Shown here: one piece after another, positions 52,187-61,290 of the stretch | Layout: each line of letters starts with the position of its first letter | Position numbering within the stretch: the stretch's first letter is position 1 | Origin: Thiodiazotropha sp040507225 | GTDB taxonomy: Bacteria > Pseudomonadota > Gammaproteobacteria > Chromatiales > Chromatiaceae | Direction: 5' to 3' | Length of the DNA stretch: 64,000 nt | Assembly: GCA_040507225.1 (NCBI GenBank) | Contig: JBEVVG010000001.1 | Coordinates: 1,984,001-2,048,000, forward strand | Notes under the pieces: generated by a model | What the model saw: only the letters and a program-made list of their open reading frames with translations | Databases searched by the model: none | What the model was told of the DNA's origin: nothing | Program-made: the position numbers and the translations under genes

Positions 52187-53278
52187 TCAGACATTGAAGC
52201 GGAAGTGGATCACGTCCCCGTCCCTGACCACGTAGTCCTTGCCTTCTGAACGCAGTTTACCGGCTTCACGGGCGCCCTGCTCCCCTTTGCAGGCGACGAA
52301 ATCCTCATATGCGATCACCTCCGCACGGATGAAACCGCGTTCGAAATCCGTATGAATGACCCCGGCGGCCTGGGGCGCGGTGGCTTTCGCCGGAATGGTC
52401 CAGGCACGTACCTCCTTGACCCCCGCGGTGAAGTAGGTCTCCAGGCCGAGCAACCGATATCCGGCCCTCACCACCCGGTTCAAGCCCGGCTCCTCGAGTC
52501 CCAGGTCGGCGAGAAACTCACCCCGCTCCGCCTCGTCCAGTTCGACGATCTCCGCTTCGATGGCGGCACACACCGCCACCACCTCGGCCCCTTCGTTCCG
52601 CGCCAGTTCAGTCAACGCATCGAGATGGGGATTGTCGGTAAACCCGTCTTCGGACACGTTGGCAATATACAGCACGGGTTTCACGGTGAGCAGAAACAGG
52701 TCCCGCAGTTCAGCCGTCTGGTCTTCATTCAGACCCAGGCTGCGCACCGGCTTGCCGTTGTTCAGCTGATCCCGCACCTGCTCCAGCAGCTCCTTTCGCG
52801 CAAGCACTTTCTTGTCCCCGGTTTTGGCTTGCCGCGCCGTCTTGTCCAGGGCCTTTTCCACCGATTCCAGATCCGCCAGGGCCAGTTCGGTGTTGATCAC
52901 CTCCACATCCCCCACAGGATCGACCCGACCGGCCACATGCACGATGTCGTCGTTCTCGAAACAGCGCACCACCTGGGCGATGGCATCGGTTTCACGGATA
53001 TTGGCGAGGAACTTGTTGCCCAGACCCTCACCCCGGGAGGCGCCGGCCACCAGGCCCGCGATGTCGACGAACTGCATACTGGTGGGGATGATGGCCTGAG
53101 GGTCGACGATCGCGGCAATCACGTCAAGCCGCTCATCCGGCAGGGGCACGACCCCGACGTTGGGATCGATGGTGCAGAAGGGGTAGTTCTCCGCTGCAAT
53201 GGTTGCCTTGGTCAAGGCATTGAAAAGGGTCGACTTACCGACGTTCGGCAGGCCGACGATACCGCATTTGAAACCCAT
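52187..53278 (-). CDS. ychF: Redox-regulated ATPase YchF
   Basis: Obg-like P-loop ATPase (OLA1 family) that binds ribosomes and affects stress responses. The 363-residue protein starts MGFKCGIVGLPNVGKSTLFNAL (Walker A), has DIAGLVAGASRGEGLGNKFL (switch II) and a C-terminal TGS domain with VRDGDVIHFRFNV. YchF prefers ATP because the NKxD motif is altered; here the equivalent region reads PVLYIANVSE. Start at 53278 matches the universal N-terminus; a longer frame to 53311 does not. Next to tRNA-Met. Confidence 0.96.
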   Translation of the reverse strand: MGFKCGIVGLPNVGKSTLFNALTKATIAAENYPFCTIDPNVGVVPLPDERLDVIAAIVDPQAIIPTSMQFVDIAGLVAGASRGEGLGNKFLANIRETDAIAQVVRCFENDDIVHVAGRVDPVGDVEVINTELALADLESVEKALDKTARQAKTGDKKVLARKELLEQVRDQLNNGKPVRSLGLNEDQTAELRDLFLLTVKPVLYIANVSEDGFTDNPHLDALTELARNEGAEVVAVCAAIEAEIVELDEAERGEFLADLGLEEPGLNRVVRAGYRLLGLETYFTAGVKEVRAWTIPAKATAPQAAGVIHTDFERGFIRAEVIAYEDFVACKGEQGAREAGKLRSEGKDYVVRDGDVIHFRFNV

Positions 53279-53395
53279 GAAGGCAGTCCCCGGGGAAAAA
53301 TGGGGAAGCATACCGGAAAGCTTCGCGGATGTGCACTATCCACCCCGGAAATCGCGACGGTATTCAGCACACCTCCCCTGTCCGGACGTTGTTCA

Positions 53396-53701
53396 CTACT
53401 CGATTTTGAACAACTTCTCGAAGTTGGCGATGGTCAGCACGTCGCGCACCGCGTCGTTGCCGTTCTTCAACACCACGTTCTTACCCGCATTCCCGCTGTG
53501 CTCGCGCAGTTGCAACAACATGCCCATGGCAGAGCTGTCCAGGTACTCTGCCTGCGCCAGATCCACAACAAATGCCTTTTCGCCCTTGGGATAGGCTTTG
53601 TAGGCCTGCATGAATTCCTGATGGGTGGAGAAATCGAATCGTCCGGATACCTTGATGGTGACGGTTGATTCGTCTGCAGAGATTTCACTGGATATGGACA
53701 T
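53396..53701 (-). CDS. STAS-domain anti-sigma-factor antagonist-like protein
   Basis: A 101-residue single-domain STAS protein. The phosphorylation-site motif LDSSAMGMLLQLREH (DSS in place of DSxG) and the strand-helix pattern IKVSGRFDFSTHQEFMQAY are typical of SpoIIAA/RsbV relatives. Such proteins act in partner-switching cascades with HPK-like kinases and phosphatases. None is adjacent, so partners must be elsewhere. Confidence 0.9.
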   Translation of the reverse strand: MSISSEISADESTVTIKVSGRFDFSTHQEFMQAYKAYPKGEKAFVVDLAQAEYLDSSAMGMLLQLREHSGNAGKNVVLKNGNDAVRDVLTIANFEKLFKIE

Positions 53702-53885
53702 AGTTCACTCGCTGTTATGAATTGACGGTCTGGCCCCGCCCCCGGGACAATACTTCCGACCGTTTACTACCATTCAATGATACTGCGCCGGGGCTCTGGC
53801 TTCATCCACTCCCTGGCGCCTGATACTGACCCGGTCGCTCACGGCTGTCCATTGCAACGACCCGACCCGGATCACGGTTCTCCGT

Positions 53886-54671
53886 TCAACCTGACGCCTC
53901 TGGCAGGGTACCCGGCGCGCCAGGCTCTCGGCTGAGGAGTTCATCGGCCAGATAGCGGAATTCTTTTGCCGAGTGGCTGCCCGGCCGGTACTCGAATATG
54001 GTTCGCCCGACACCGGGACACTCTGCGATCACCGCGGATTCCTTGATCGGCACATTCAGCAGTTGATGTGCAAAATGCTCCCGCAACCGGGCTTCCACTT
54101 CCTGACACAGCTTGCGTCTGGGAAAGAACCGGTTGAGCACCATCCATTGTCCCAGGGGGCGTGACAGATAGGGTTCGAATTTTTTCAGGGTCTTGAGCAT
54201 TTTCGCCAACCCATTGAGGGACATGTGGTCACCGCTCACGGGTATCAACGCCTCATCTGCGGCAAAGATGGCATTCATCACCAGTAACCCGGCGGAGGGC
54301 GGACAGTCGAACAGCACGAAGTCCTGATCCGACGCCAGATCCTCGAGGGCCTGGCGCAACAACCGGGCGCGGCTGGACCCGCCATCCTGAAGATATTCCA
54401 CTTCCTGAAGCCGGTTTCCGGCCGGAATCAGGGTCAGCAGGTCGCGCACACCCTGCCGCACAGTGCCCAGTGACTGCTCATCCAGGAGAACCCGGTCGAT
54501 CCCTTTCTGAGGCGCGCGAAACAGGCCGAAGTTGGAGGCCAGCTGCCCCTGCGGATCGAGGTCGATCACGGTTACACGGTGCCCAGCCAACGCCAGGGCA
54601 TGGCCCAGATTGGTGGTGATCGTGGTTTTACCCACACCGCCCTTTTGATTGATCAGCGCAATCCGCCTCAT
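53886..54671 (-). CDS. ParA/Soj-family ATPase without a ParB partner
   Basis: A 261-residue ParA-type ATPase: deviant Walker A KGGVGKTTITTNLG near the N-terminus, Walker A' VIDLDPQGQLASNFG, Walker B VLFDCPPSAGLLVMNAI, and GDHMSLNGLAKMLKTL. The protein also has a FFPRRKLCQEVEARL segment and the C-terminal IFEYRPGSHSAKEFRYLADELL found in chromosomal ParA-like proteins. No parB or MinD-type partner is nearby, so it may position some other cellular cargo. The STAS gene lies downstream on the same strand after 184 bases. Confidence 0.88.
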   Translation of the reverse strand: MRRIALINQKGGVGKTTITTNLGHALALAGHRVTVIDLDPQGQLASNFGLFRAPQKGIDRVLLDEQSLGTVRQGVRDLLTLIPAGNRLQEVEYLQDGGSSRARLLRQALEDLASDQDFVLFDCPPSAGLLVMNAIFAADEALIPVSGDHMSLNGLAKMLKTLKKFEPYLSRPLGQWMVLNRFFPRRKLCQEVEARLREHFAHQLLNVPIKESAVIAECPGVGRTIFEYRPGSHSAKEFRYLADELLSREPGAPGTLPEASG

Positions 54672-55108
54672 GCCGTATTCTGTGCTCCGTGGTATGCCAA
54701 ACGGCCTCGGACAAGGAACTCATCTACTGCAAGCGCATAATGACAACCAGAGCAGCGGGCTCACGGCGTCACAGGCGCCCCGGTCCCGCGCAGAACCTCC
54801 GGTCCCTCCCGCGGGATGGACGTAAAAAACCTGCGAATCCGCATGTACATGAGTCGTAATCAGGCTATCGACCCGAGCCGGCGAACCTTTACCGGCCACC
54901 CCGGTCTGATGCCCGAAGTGCCTGATATTTCTCAACCCTCACCCCATAATGTCGGGTACACTTATCATTATCCCGACAAGCCGTTTGGTTGACGGGTCAA
55001 TACTCAGGGATGTAAACCACGCCCCGATTCCGCCTCCCGGCGTGTGAAACCGAACCAGATGTTGCACAGGCAACCGATGCATACGGCAAGTTTTAGATAC
55101 TGAATGAC
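54672..55108. other. Divergent spacer between parA-like and L,D-transpeptidase genes
   Basis: 437 bases without a confident gene. It holds a hairpin GTCGGG...CCCGAC (54951-54956 with 54972-54977) and the short palindrome TTGAC-GG-GTCAA at 54989-55000, which overlaps a possible -35 (TTGACG) for the rightward gene. A 58-codon frame at 54816-54992 was considered and not called. Confidence 0.4.
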
Positions 55109-56041
55109 ATGATACGCGAGCGTTTATCCCTGTTTTTTCTGCTCCTGACGCTGTCCCTGACGGTCAGGGCCGTCACCTTCGAACTGCCCCCGGAGGGGGA
55201 TGATGTGGTCGGCCAGACCTTCACTCTGACCACCCGCTACGAAGAGACCTTCTCGGACATCGCGCGAATCTATGACATCGGCTATCGCCAGATGGTGGCC
55301 GCCAATCCCGAGGTGGATCCCTGGCTACCCGGTGAAGGCTCTGAAGTGGTAATCCCGCAGCAGTACATCCTGCCACCCGGTCCGCGTGAAGGGATCATCA
55401 TCAATCTGGCGGAGTTGCGCCTCTACTACTTTCCAAAGGATCGCCCGGTCGTGATCACCTACCCCATCGGTATCGGGCGAGAAGGCTGGAGTACGCCGAC
55501 CGGGGAGACCCGGGTAATCGGGAAGAAGGCCAACCCATCATGGAACGTACCTGAATCGATACTCAAGGAGCATGAAGAGGAAGGTGACCCCCTTCCTCCG
55601 GTGGTGCCACCGGGTCCGGACAACCCGCTTGGCAATCGGGCCATCTATCTGGGCATGAACGGTTATCTGCTGCATGGCACCAACAAACCCTACGGGGTGG
55701 GCATGCGCGTCAGCCATGGCTGTATACGACTCTACCCGGAAAACATCGAGAAGTTCTTCGAGGACGTGAAGGTGGGCGTTCCGGTGCGGATTATCGACAA
55801 GCCCTACAAGGCCGGCTGGCACAACGGAGACCTGTATGTTCAGGTACACCCGCCCCTGGCGGAGTATATCGAGGAGAATGGGCACAACCATACCGAGCTG
55901 GTAGATGCCGTGATCAGTAAACTCATGCAGGACCAGCGTCGCCCGGACTGGGAACAATTGCGTTTCTACGCGGAACAGAAAACCGGACTGCCGATGCCCC
56001 TGTTCCTTCTCCAGGGCGATGAAATCGCCGAACGGGAATAA
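55109..56041 (+). CDS. L,D-transpeptidase (YkuD) with N-terminal LysM-like domain
   Basis: A 310-residue periplasmic enzyme that cross-links peptidoglycan or attaches Braun-type lipoprotein. Signal peptide (MIRERLSLFFLLLTLSLTVRA), then a LysM-like segment (about 38-86: TRYEETFSDIARIYDIGYRQMVAANP), a YkuD domain with HGTN at 189-192 and the catalytic SHGCIRLYP (His203, Cys205), and a helical C-terminal region. The next gene encodes an Lpp-like lipoprotein, the natural acceptor for ErfK/YbiS-type enzymes, which suggests the two work together. Confidence 0.93.
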   Translation: MIRERLSLFFLLLTLSLTVRAVTFELPPEGDDVVGQTFTLTTRYEETFSDIARIYDIGYRQMVAANPEVDPWLPGEGSEVVIPQQYILPPGPREGIIINLAELRLYYFPKDRPVVITYPIGIGREGWSTPTGETRVIGKKANPSWNVPESILKEHEEEGDPLPPVVPPGPDNPLGNRAIYLGMNGYLLHGTNKPYGVGMRVSHGCIRLYPENIEKFFEDVKVGVPVRIIDKPYKAGWHNGDLYVQVHPPLAEYIEENGHNHTELVDAVISKLMQDQRRPDWEQLRFYAEQKTGLPMPLFLLQGDEIAERE

Positions 56042-56103
56042 AAGCAGCGTCAGATATCAGCACTGAAGCCCATCCCCCTCCTGAAACCCGCTGCGGAAGC
56101 AAC

Positions 56104-56139
56104 AAAAAACCCCGGCACCAAAGGTGACCGGGGTTTTTC
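56104..56139. terminator. Bidirectional rho-independent terminator
   Basis: AAAAACCCCGG ... CCGGGGTTTTT with inner ACC/GGT pairing. It separates the convergent L,D-transpeptidase and Lpp-like genes and has T-runs on both strands. Confidence 0.85.
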
Positions 56140-56175
56140 TGTTCCCCCTCGGCGGGGGGATGTCACGAGGACGTC

Positions 56176-56445
56176 TTATTTGGCCATGGCCTTCTCAGAC
56201 ATCCGACCGCAACGCTCGTTACAAGCTTCAGCGCTGTCTTTGGCGCTGTTCGCGGACTTCAGAGCGGCGTCAGCAGTACCCTGAGCGGTAGCGGCATCCA
56301 GCTGAGCCTCTTTGGCGGCTTTCATGGCGGCATCAGCGGCAGCCTGTGCATTGGCGACATCAGCTTCCAGAGTGCTGTTGGAGGCACAACCGGCAAGCAT
56401 TCCGACGCTGAGAATCATAGCGGCAATTTTCGTGGTCTTTTTCAT
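56176..56445 (-). CDS. Lpp/OprI-like alanine-zipper murein lipoprotein
   Basis: An 89-residue lipoprotein. The signal peptide MKKTTKIAAMILSVGMLAGC places the lipid on Cys20. The mature chain (SNSTLEADVANAQAAADAAM...) has Ala-rich heptads typical of the alanine zipper of OprI/Lpp proteins. It ends in Lys (MSEKAMAK), the residue that is joined to peptidoglycan in Lpp. Two Cys near the C-terminus (EACNERCGR) are extra. ATG 56445 follows a GAGAG site. Its partner enzyme may be the adjacent L,D-transpeptidase. Confidence 0.88.
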   Translation of the reverse strand: MKKTTKIAAMILSVGMLAGCASNSTLEADVANAQAAADAAMKAAKEAQLDAATAQGTADAALKSANSAKDSAEACNERCGRMSEKAMAK

Positions 56446-56665
56446 GATAACTCTCGATCTCTCTACTGATTTTAAATTTGTTTGGCAGACGCCCTGTACC
56501 TGTCCTGCTGCTCTTCGCCGATACAGAGTTCCCAAGAGTGGTAAACGTCTGGCTCCAAAGCTTGAGCTAATTGTTAATCAAATTCAATGGCAAGATATCA
56601 ACTTTTAGATATTATTTGCAAAAAATCCCCACACGGGTGCCCGGGACATGTTCAAATCCACGCCA

Positions 56666-58375
56666 TCAGGGCCCTGCCCCGGTCTGGGCCTGGCCGATCC
56701 CACGCGGATCGCTCGCAGCCTCCACCCTGCCGCTGGCCTTGTCCCACACAACCGCCTGCATGTTGCCGAATTCACTTTTCAGGGGTTTCAGCCGGTGTCC
56801 CATCCCGAGCAACTGGCGCTGTAGCTCAAGGCTCAGGGCGTTGGGTTCGAACTGGATCTCGTCGGGCAGATACTGATGATGGATCCGCGGACGACTGACC
56901 CAGTCAACCGGCCCCTTGCCATCTGCCATCTCCAGGATACCCAGCAACACCATGGTAATGATGCGGCTGCCTCCCGGGGTTCCGAGTATCGCCACCCGCT
57001 GTGCATCCTCGACGAAGGTCGGGCTCATGCTCGAAAGCATGCGCTTGCCGCCGGCGATGGCATTCGCCTCACCGCCTACCAGTCCATACACGTTCGGCGT
57101 CCCGGGCCGGGCGGAGAAATCATCCATCTCATCGTTGAGCAGGACTCCGGTGCCCGGCGCAACGAAACCGGACCCGAACGGATAGTTGATACTCAGGGTC
57201 GCGGCCACCCGATTGCCCGCCTGGTCAAGGATCGAGAAGTGCGTGGTGTCCCGGCCTTCCGCGGCGGGCAGTCGATCTTCCTCACCCAGCGGGGTGGCGC
57301 GATCCATACGGATGTCCCGGGACAGGCCCGCGGCATACCAGGCGTGGGTCAGCCGCGCCACCGGCACTTCGAAAAAATCGGGGTCACCGAGATATTCGGC
57401 ACGATCGCGATAGGCGCGACGCATGGCCTCGATCAGCAGATGTGTGCGCTGTGGCTCGGCGAGCGAAGCATAGTCCTTAGCCTGCAGGATGTTCAGCATG
57501 GTGATCAGCGCGACACCTCCGGACGAAGGGGGGGCGGCGCTGGTGATAAGCAAATCGTGATAACGACCCGTCACCGGCTTGCGTTCCATGACCTCATAGC
57601 GGTCAAGATCATCCAGGGTCCAGATGCCTCCAGCATCTCGCACCCCTTTGACCAGGCGTTGCGCCACCTCTCCCCGATAGAAACCATCCTTACCCTGATC
57701 GGCCAGCCGGCGCAGGGTGTCTGCCAGATCGGGCTGACGGATCAGCGCGCCGGCCTCCGGCACCTCTCCGCTGGAGAGGAACTGCTCACGGGACCCGGGA
57801 TAGGCCCGCAGGACCTCCAGACGCCAACCAGCCATGCGCTGGTAGTGGCCATCCACCGGAAACCCCTGCTGCGCAATCCGGATGGCTGGCTGCAGGGTTT
57901 TCGCCAGCGGCAGTCGACCGTAGTTTTTCGACAGATGCGCCAGGGCTGCCGGGAGTCCCGGGATTCCGGCCGACAGCGGTCCATCGATGGAAAGGCCAGG
58001 CACCACCTCTCCCCTGTCGTCGAGGTACAGGTCCCGATCCGCCGACAGCGGCGCCCGTTCCCGGCCGTCGAGCATGACCTGGTGTCCATCCTCTGCCCGA
58101 TGCAGTAGCCAGAACCCCCCTCCGCCAAACCCGGAACTGTAAGGCTCGACCACCCCCAGCACCGCGCTGACCGCAACCGCCGCGTCAAACGCATTGCCCC
58201 CAGACCTGAGTATCGCCATCCCCGCCTCTGTGGCCATCGGGTGGGCGCTGGCGATCGCAGCCTGTGTCGGAGTTCCGGCCTGCAGGCTATTGGAGAGGCC
58301 CGCCAGCCAGCACAGGCAGAGCATGACCAGACTGCGCAGATTGCCGCTAAGCCGTTCACTCTTCGGCATAGGCAT
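56666..58375 (-). CDS. ggt: Gamma-glutamyltransferase
   Basis: Exported Ntn-hydrolase that cleaves glutathione and other gamma-glutamyl compounds. With the start at 58375 the 569-residue precursor has a signal peptide (LVMLCLCWLAGLSNSLQA), SGGNAFDAAVAVSAVLGVVEPYSSGFGGGGF, and the autoprocessing site DTTHFSILDQAGN whose first Thr (Thr377) becomes the N-terminal nucleophile of the small subunit, followed by NDEMDDF and GGSRIITMVL. The open frame extends to 58459 but would include a terminator hairpin at 58411-58433, so I prefer 58375. Confidence 0.93.
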   Translation of the reverse strand: MPMPKSERLSGNLRSLVMLCLCWLAGLSNSLQAGTPTQAAIASAHPMATEAGMAILRSGGNAFDAAVAVSAVLGVVEPYSSGFGGGGFWLLHRAEDGHQVMLDGRERAPLSADRDLYLDDRGEVVPGLSIDGPLSAGIPGLPAALAHLSKNYGRLPLAKTLQPAIRIAQQGFPVDGHYQRMAGWRLEVLRAYPGSREQFLSSGEVPEAGALIRQPDLADTLRRLADQGKDGFYRGEVAQRLVKGVRDAGGIWTLDDLDRYEVMERKPVTGRYHDLLITSAAPPSSGGVALITMLNILQAKDYASLAEPQRTHLLIEAMRRAYRDRAEYLGDPDFFEVPVARLTHAWYAAGLSRDIRMDRATPLGEEDRLPAAEGRDTTHFSILDQAGNRVAATLSINYPFGSGFVAPGTGVLLNDEMDDFSARPGTPNVYGLVGGEANAIAGGKRMLSSMSPTFVEDAQRVAILGTPGGSRIITMVLLGILEMADGKGPVDWVSRPRIHHQYLPDEIQFEPNALSLELQRQLLGMGHRLKPLKSEFGNMQAVVWDKASGRVEAASDPRGIGQAQTGAGP

Positions 58376-58410
58376 ACAGATGGTCGGGAAATCGGTACGT
58401 CTGAAATGAA

Positions 58411-58433
58411 TAAGGCTCCTCAAGGGAGCCTCA
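58411..58433 (-). terminator. Terminator between the ferredoxin and ggt genes
   Basis: On the minus strand AGGCTCCC-TTGA-GGAGCCTTATTC, a 6- to 7-bp GC stem with a weak T-rich tail. It lies 27 bases beyond the ferredoxin stop. Confidence 0.5.
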
Positions 58434-58459
58434 TTGCACCTCATCTCAGAGCGAGGCAT

Positions 58460-58714
58460 CTAATCCGAATCACCGGTGATTTTAAGGTATTTCGCATAGA
58501 GTTCTTCGTAACTCTCCTCATGCTCGGGATCCTTGGGAATACAGTCTACCGGGCATACCTCAACACATTGTGATGTTTCGTAGTGACCGACGCATTCTGT
58601 GCACAGATCAGGGTCGATTTCATAAATCTCATCACCCTGCGTAATGGCCCCATTGGGACACTCGGGTTCACAGACATCACAGTTGATGCATTCATCGGTG
58701 ATTAATAATGCCAT
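58460..58714 (-). CDS. YfhL-family 2[4Fe-4S] ferredoxin
   Basis: An 84-residue electron carrier. Two cluster motifs are seen: CINCDVCEPECPNGAI and CTECVGHYETSQCVEVCPVDCI, the second with the long CxxC...C insertion typical of the YfhL/Alvin (Chromatium) type. The C-terminal helix EESYEELYAKYLKITGD is also typical. It lies downstream of coaD on the same strand, an arrangement common in gammaproteobacteria. AGGAG precedes the ATG by 9 bases. Confidence 0.95.
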   Translation of the reverse strand: MALLITDECINCDVCEPECPNGAITQGDEIYEIDPDLCTECVGHYETSQCVEVCPVDCIPKDPEHEESYEELYAKYLKITGDSD

Positions 58715-58786
58715 TCGGTTTTCTCCTACTTATGTGGACGTTTTCGCCATAGCCACCTTGTTTTTTTATGGCGCTGAAATTGTAGG

Positions 58787-59263
58787 CTAGCTGAAGCGCC
58801 GACTCAATGCGTCCTGCACGTCAGGGTGGACGAACTCTGAAACATCCCCGCCCAGCGCCGCAATTTCCCTTACCAAGCCTGATGAAATAAAAGCAAACTG
58901 TTCGGCGGGCGTAAGGAACAGGGTTTCGATGGTGGGTGCGAGACGCCGGTTCATGCCTGCCAGTTGAAACTCATATTCGAAATCCGAAACCGCACGTAAA
59001 CCGCGCAGAATCACATTGGCTCCGCGCTGCTGAACAAACTCAACCAGCAGGTTGCTGAAGGAACAGATTTCCAGATTCTCGATGCCATCCAGCACGGTAT
59101 GCGCAAGCGACATGCGCCGATCCAGGTCGAAGACGGGGTTCTTGCCAGGATTTTCAGCCACCGCGAGTATCACCCGATCAAACAGCTGAGAAGCCCGCCT
59201 GACCAGATCACTGTGCCCGTTGGTGATGGGATCGAAGGTACCGGGATAGACAGCAACAATCAT
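58787..59263 (-). CDS. coaD: Phosphopantetheine adenylyltransferase
   Basis: Makes dephospho-CoA from 4'-phosphopantetheine and ATP, the fourth step of CoA synthesis. The 158-residue protein begins MIVAVYPGTFDPITNGHSDL with the TxGH nucleotidyl-transferase motif, and has NVILRGLRAVSDFEYEFQLAGMNR and the FISSGLVREIA segment. ATG 59263 is used; a GTG nine bases upstream is in frame but unsupported. Length equals that of E. coli CoaD within one residue. Confidence 0.96.
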   Translation of the reverse strand: MIVAVYPGTFDPITNGHSDLVRRASQLFDRVILAVAENPGKNPVFDLDRRMSLAHTVLDGIENLEICSFSNLLVEFVQQRGANVILRGLRAVSDFEYEFQLAGMNRRLAPTIETLFLTPAEQFAFISSGLVREIAALGGDVSEFVHPDVQDALSRRFS

Positions 59264-59325
59264 AAGCCACAAATAGATAACGAAAACATAATAATATCAG
59301 ACTCACTGGCCAGGAATGACAATTG

Positions 59326-59892
59326 TCACCCGGGCAGGTTGGAGAGTGCCAGTCCGTAGCTGACCTGTCCGGCCTTTTTCTGCTTCAGCATCTGCCATCC
59401 CTCAGGCAGTTCAGGCAGGCCCCGCGACACCTGATCTTCCAGGTAGATATGGGCATGATCCCGCAGCCATCCCTGATTCAACTTGCGGCACAGCGGTTGC
59501 AGAAGATCCGCGGAGAAAGGAGGATCGAGAAACACAATATCAAAACTCGTCGGCTCCTGCTCCAGCCACTGCAAGGCATCCGCGCGGATGATCTTAACCG
59601 GCTCCAGACCCAGGGTCTGCCGGTTTTCCTCCAACTGCCTGACTACCACAGAGGAGGTATCGACCATCACCACTTCCCGGGCGCCTCGGGAGGCCGCCTC
59701 AAGACCCAGCGCCCCGCTCCCGGAAAACAGATCCAGAACGCGGGCTCCGGGGAGTACCGGCTGCAGCCAGTTGAACAGGGTTTCCCGAATCCGGTCACCC
59801 GTAGGGCGTAACCCGGGGATATCCGGAAACGGCAGACGCCGGCCCCGGTGTTCACCGCCAATAATGCGAACCTGTGAAGCGGATGGGGCCAT
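59326..59892 (-). CDS. rsmD: 16S rRNA (guanine966-N2)-methyltransferase
   Basis: Methylates G966 of 16S rRNA. The 188-residue protein has IIGGEHRGRRLPFPDIPGLRPTGDRIRETLFNWL, the SAM-binding VLDLFSGSGALGLEAASRGA and the catalytic motif FLDPPF, as in RsmD/YhhF. ATG 59892 was chosen; an upstream TTG at 59931 is possible. A perfect palindrome, TGACAATTGTCA (59317-59328), covers its stop codon. It follows the second M16 gene with 49 bases between. Confidence 0.94.
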   Translation of the reverse strand: MAPSASQVRIIGGEHRGRRLPFPDIPGLRPTGDRIRETLFNWLQPVLPGARVLDLFSGSGALGLEAASRGAREVVMVDTSSVVVRQLEENRQTLGLEPVKIIRADALQWLEQEPTSFDIVFLDPPFSADLLQPLCRKLNQGWLRDHAHIYLEDQVSRGLPELPEGWQMLKQKKAGQVSYGLALSNLPG

Positions 59893-59940
59893 CAAATCGC
59901 CGTCTGCTGTGTGATGCTTTGAATTTAGCAATACTCGGGA

Positions 59941-61290
59941 CTACTTGCCAGCCAGGCTTTCGTCGCTGCTCGCAAGCTCGGTAATCTGTCCGACCTGGAC
60001 GAATACCATGTGTCCGGGATCGAGGCGTCGGCGAAACGCGTCGCGAATCTGCTCACGGGTCACCGCCCGCACCCGATCGACAAAGGTATCCAGATAATCC
60101 AGTGGAAGATCGTAGAAACCGATGACCGCCAGATACTGCACGATGTCACTGTTGGATGCGATACGCATCGGAAATCCACCGGTAATGTTCTGCTTGGCCG
60201 CCACCAGTTCCTGTTCATCCGGGCCCTCATCGATAAACCGTTGCAGGGTCTCCCTGACCACCTGCAGGGCCTGCTGCGCCTGATCGTTTTTCGTCTGCAG
60301 GCCGAGCTGAAAGATGCCATTCTGACGCATCGGCAGAAAGTAGCTGTATACGCTGTAGCTCAAGCCACGCTTCTCCCGCACCTCTTCACTGAGGATCGAG
60401 ACCAGCCCGCTGCCCCCCAGAATATGATTGCCCACATAGAGCGGAAAATAGTCGGGGTCACCACGCTTCATACCCGGCTGGCCCATGTAAAGGTGAGACT
60501 GCGTCGAGGGAAACGCAATCCGGCGTTCCACCGGCTTGTCCAGAGATGCCACCTCGGGCAGGGGCGGCGGCGTCTGTCCCGCGGGCAGTCCACGGGTCAC
60601 CTGATCCGCAATCGCCTCGGCCTCGCTGCGACTCACATCACCGACAATCGCCACCACCGCATTGTTTGCCACATACAGCCGTTCGTGGGTCTTGATGATG
60701 TCCTCACGGGTAATCGCTTCGACGGATTCCCGGTTCCCCGAAGGATCGCTGGCGTAGGGGTGATCTCCAAACACCAGACGATAGAGCTGCTTCCTGCCCA
60801 CGCTGCCGGGTGACTGCTCGTCTTCGGTCAGCCCGGCGAGAATCGCCTGGCGTTCCCGGCTAAGGTCCTCGGGATCGAAACGGGGTTCTGCCACTACGGC
60901 GCTGAGGGTATCCTGAGCGGTTGTCAGGGCCTGCGGTTCGGTCAGAGTGCGTACCGCCACCCAGGCCATGTCACGCAATGATCCGACCTCAAGTTGTGCA
61001 CCCACCCCTTCCAGGCGCTCGGCGACCTGATAGGCATTCCACTCACCCGCACCCTGCTCCAGCAGACTGTTGGTGAACGAGGTCACCCCGGGTTTGTCGC
61101 CATCACGGGCGCTACCGGCATCGAATACCAGCCGCACATCGAGCATCGGAATTTCGGGGGCATGTACGAATAGCACCCGGGCGCCGTTTGGCGTTTCCCA
61201 GCGCTCGATCCGGGGTGAGGCGCATGCCCCGGCAACCCAGACCGCTCCGATCAGCAGGACCATGCCACGGATCAGTATCCTAGCGGACAT
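59941..61290 (-). CDS. M16-family peptidase homologue, non-catalytic partner
   Basis: A 449-residue exported protein of the insulinase/pitrilysin family (signal MSARILIRGMVLLIGAVWVAGACA). The zinc-binding HxxEH motif is missing: the matching region reads VTSFTNSLLEQGAGEW. The later motif region YSVYSYFLPMRQNGIFQLGLQTK and a Gly-rich flexible segment GGSGLVSIL are kept. Such subunits pair with a catalytic partner, here the gene upstream, which it overlaps by 11 bases. The pair resembles the PqqL/mitochondrial processing-protease type architecture. Confidence 0.9.
   Translation of the reverse strand: MSARILIRGMVLLIGAVWVAGACASPRIERWETPNGARVLFVHAPEIPMLDVRLVFDAGSARDGDKPGVTSFTNSLLEQGAGEWNAYQVAERLEGVGAQLEVGSLRDMAWVAVRTLTEPQALTTAQDTLSAVVAEPRFDPEDLSRERQAILAGLTEDEQSPGSVGRKQLYRLVFGDHPYASDPSGNRESVEAITREDIIKTHERLYVANNAVVAIVGDVSRSEAEAIADQVTRGLPAGQTPPPLPEVASLDKPVERRIAFPSTQSHLYMGQPGMKRGDPDYFPLYVGNHILGGSGLVSILSEEVREKRGLSYSVYSYFLPMRQNGIFQLGLQTKNDQAQQALQVVRETLQRFIDEGPDEQELVAAKQNITGGFPMRIASNSDIVQYLAVIGFYDLPLDYLDTFVDRVRAVTREQIRDAFRRRLDPGHMVFVQVGQITELASSDESLAGK

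Noticed and set aside
54816..54992. 58-codon plus-strand frame before the L,D-transpeptidase gene
   Set aside because: It starts without a ribosome site, contains a hairpin-forming sequence, and shows no domain; the upstream frame is closed by stops but that is expected by chance in a 437-base gap.
59317..59328. Palindrome TGACAATTGTCA at the rsmD stop
   Set aside because: Short, single copy and overlapping a coding end; a regulatory role is not supported.
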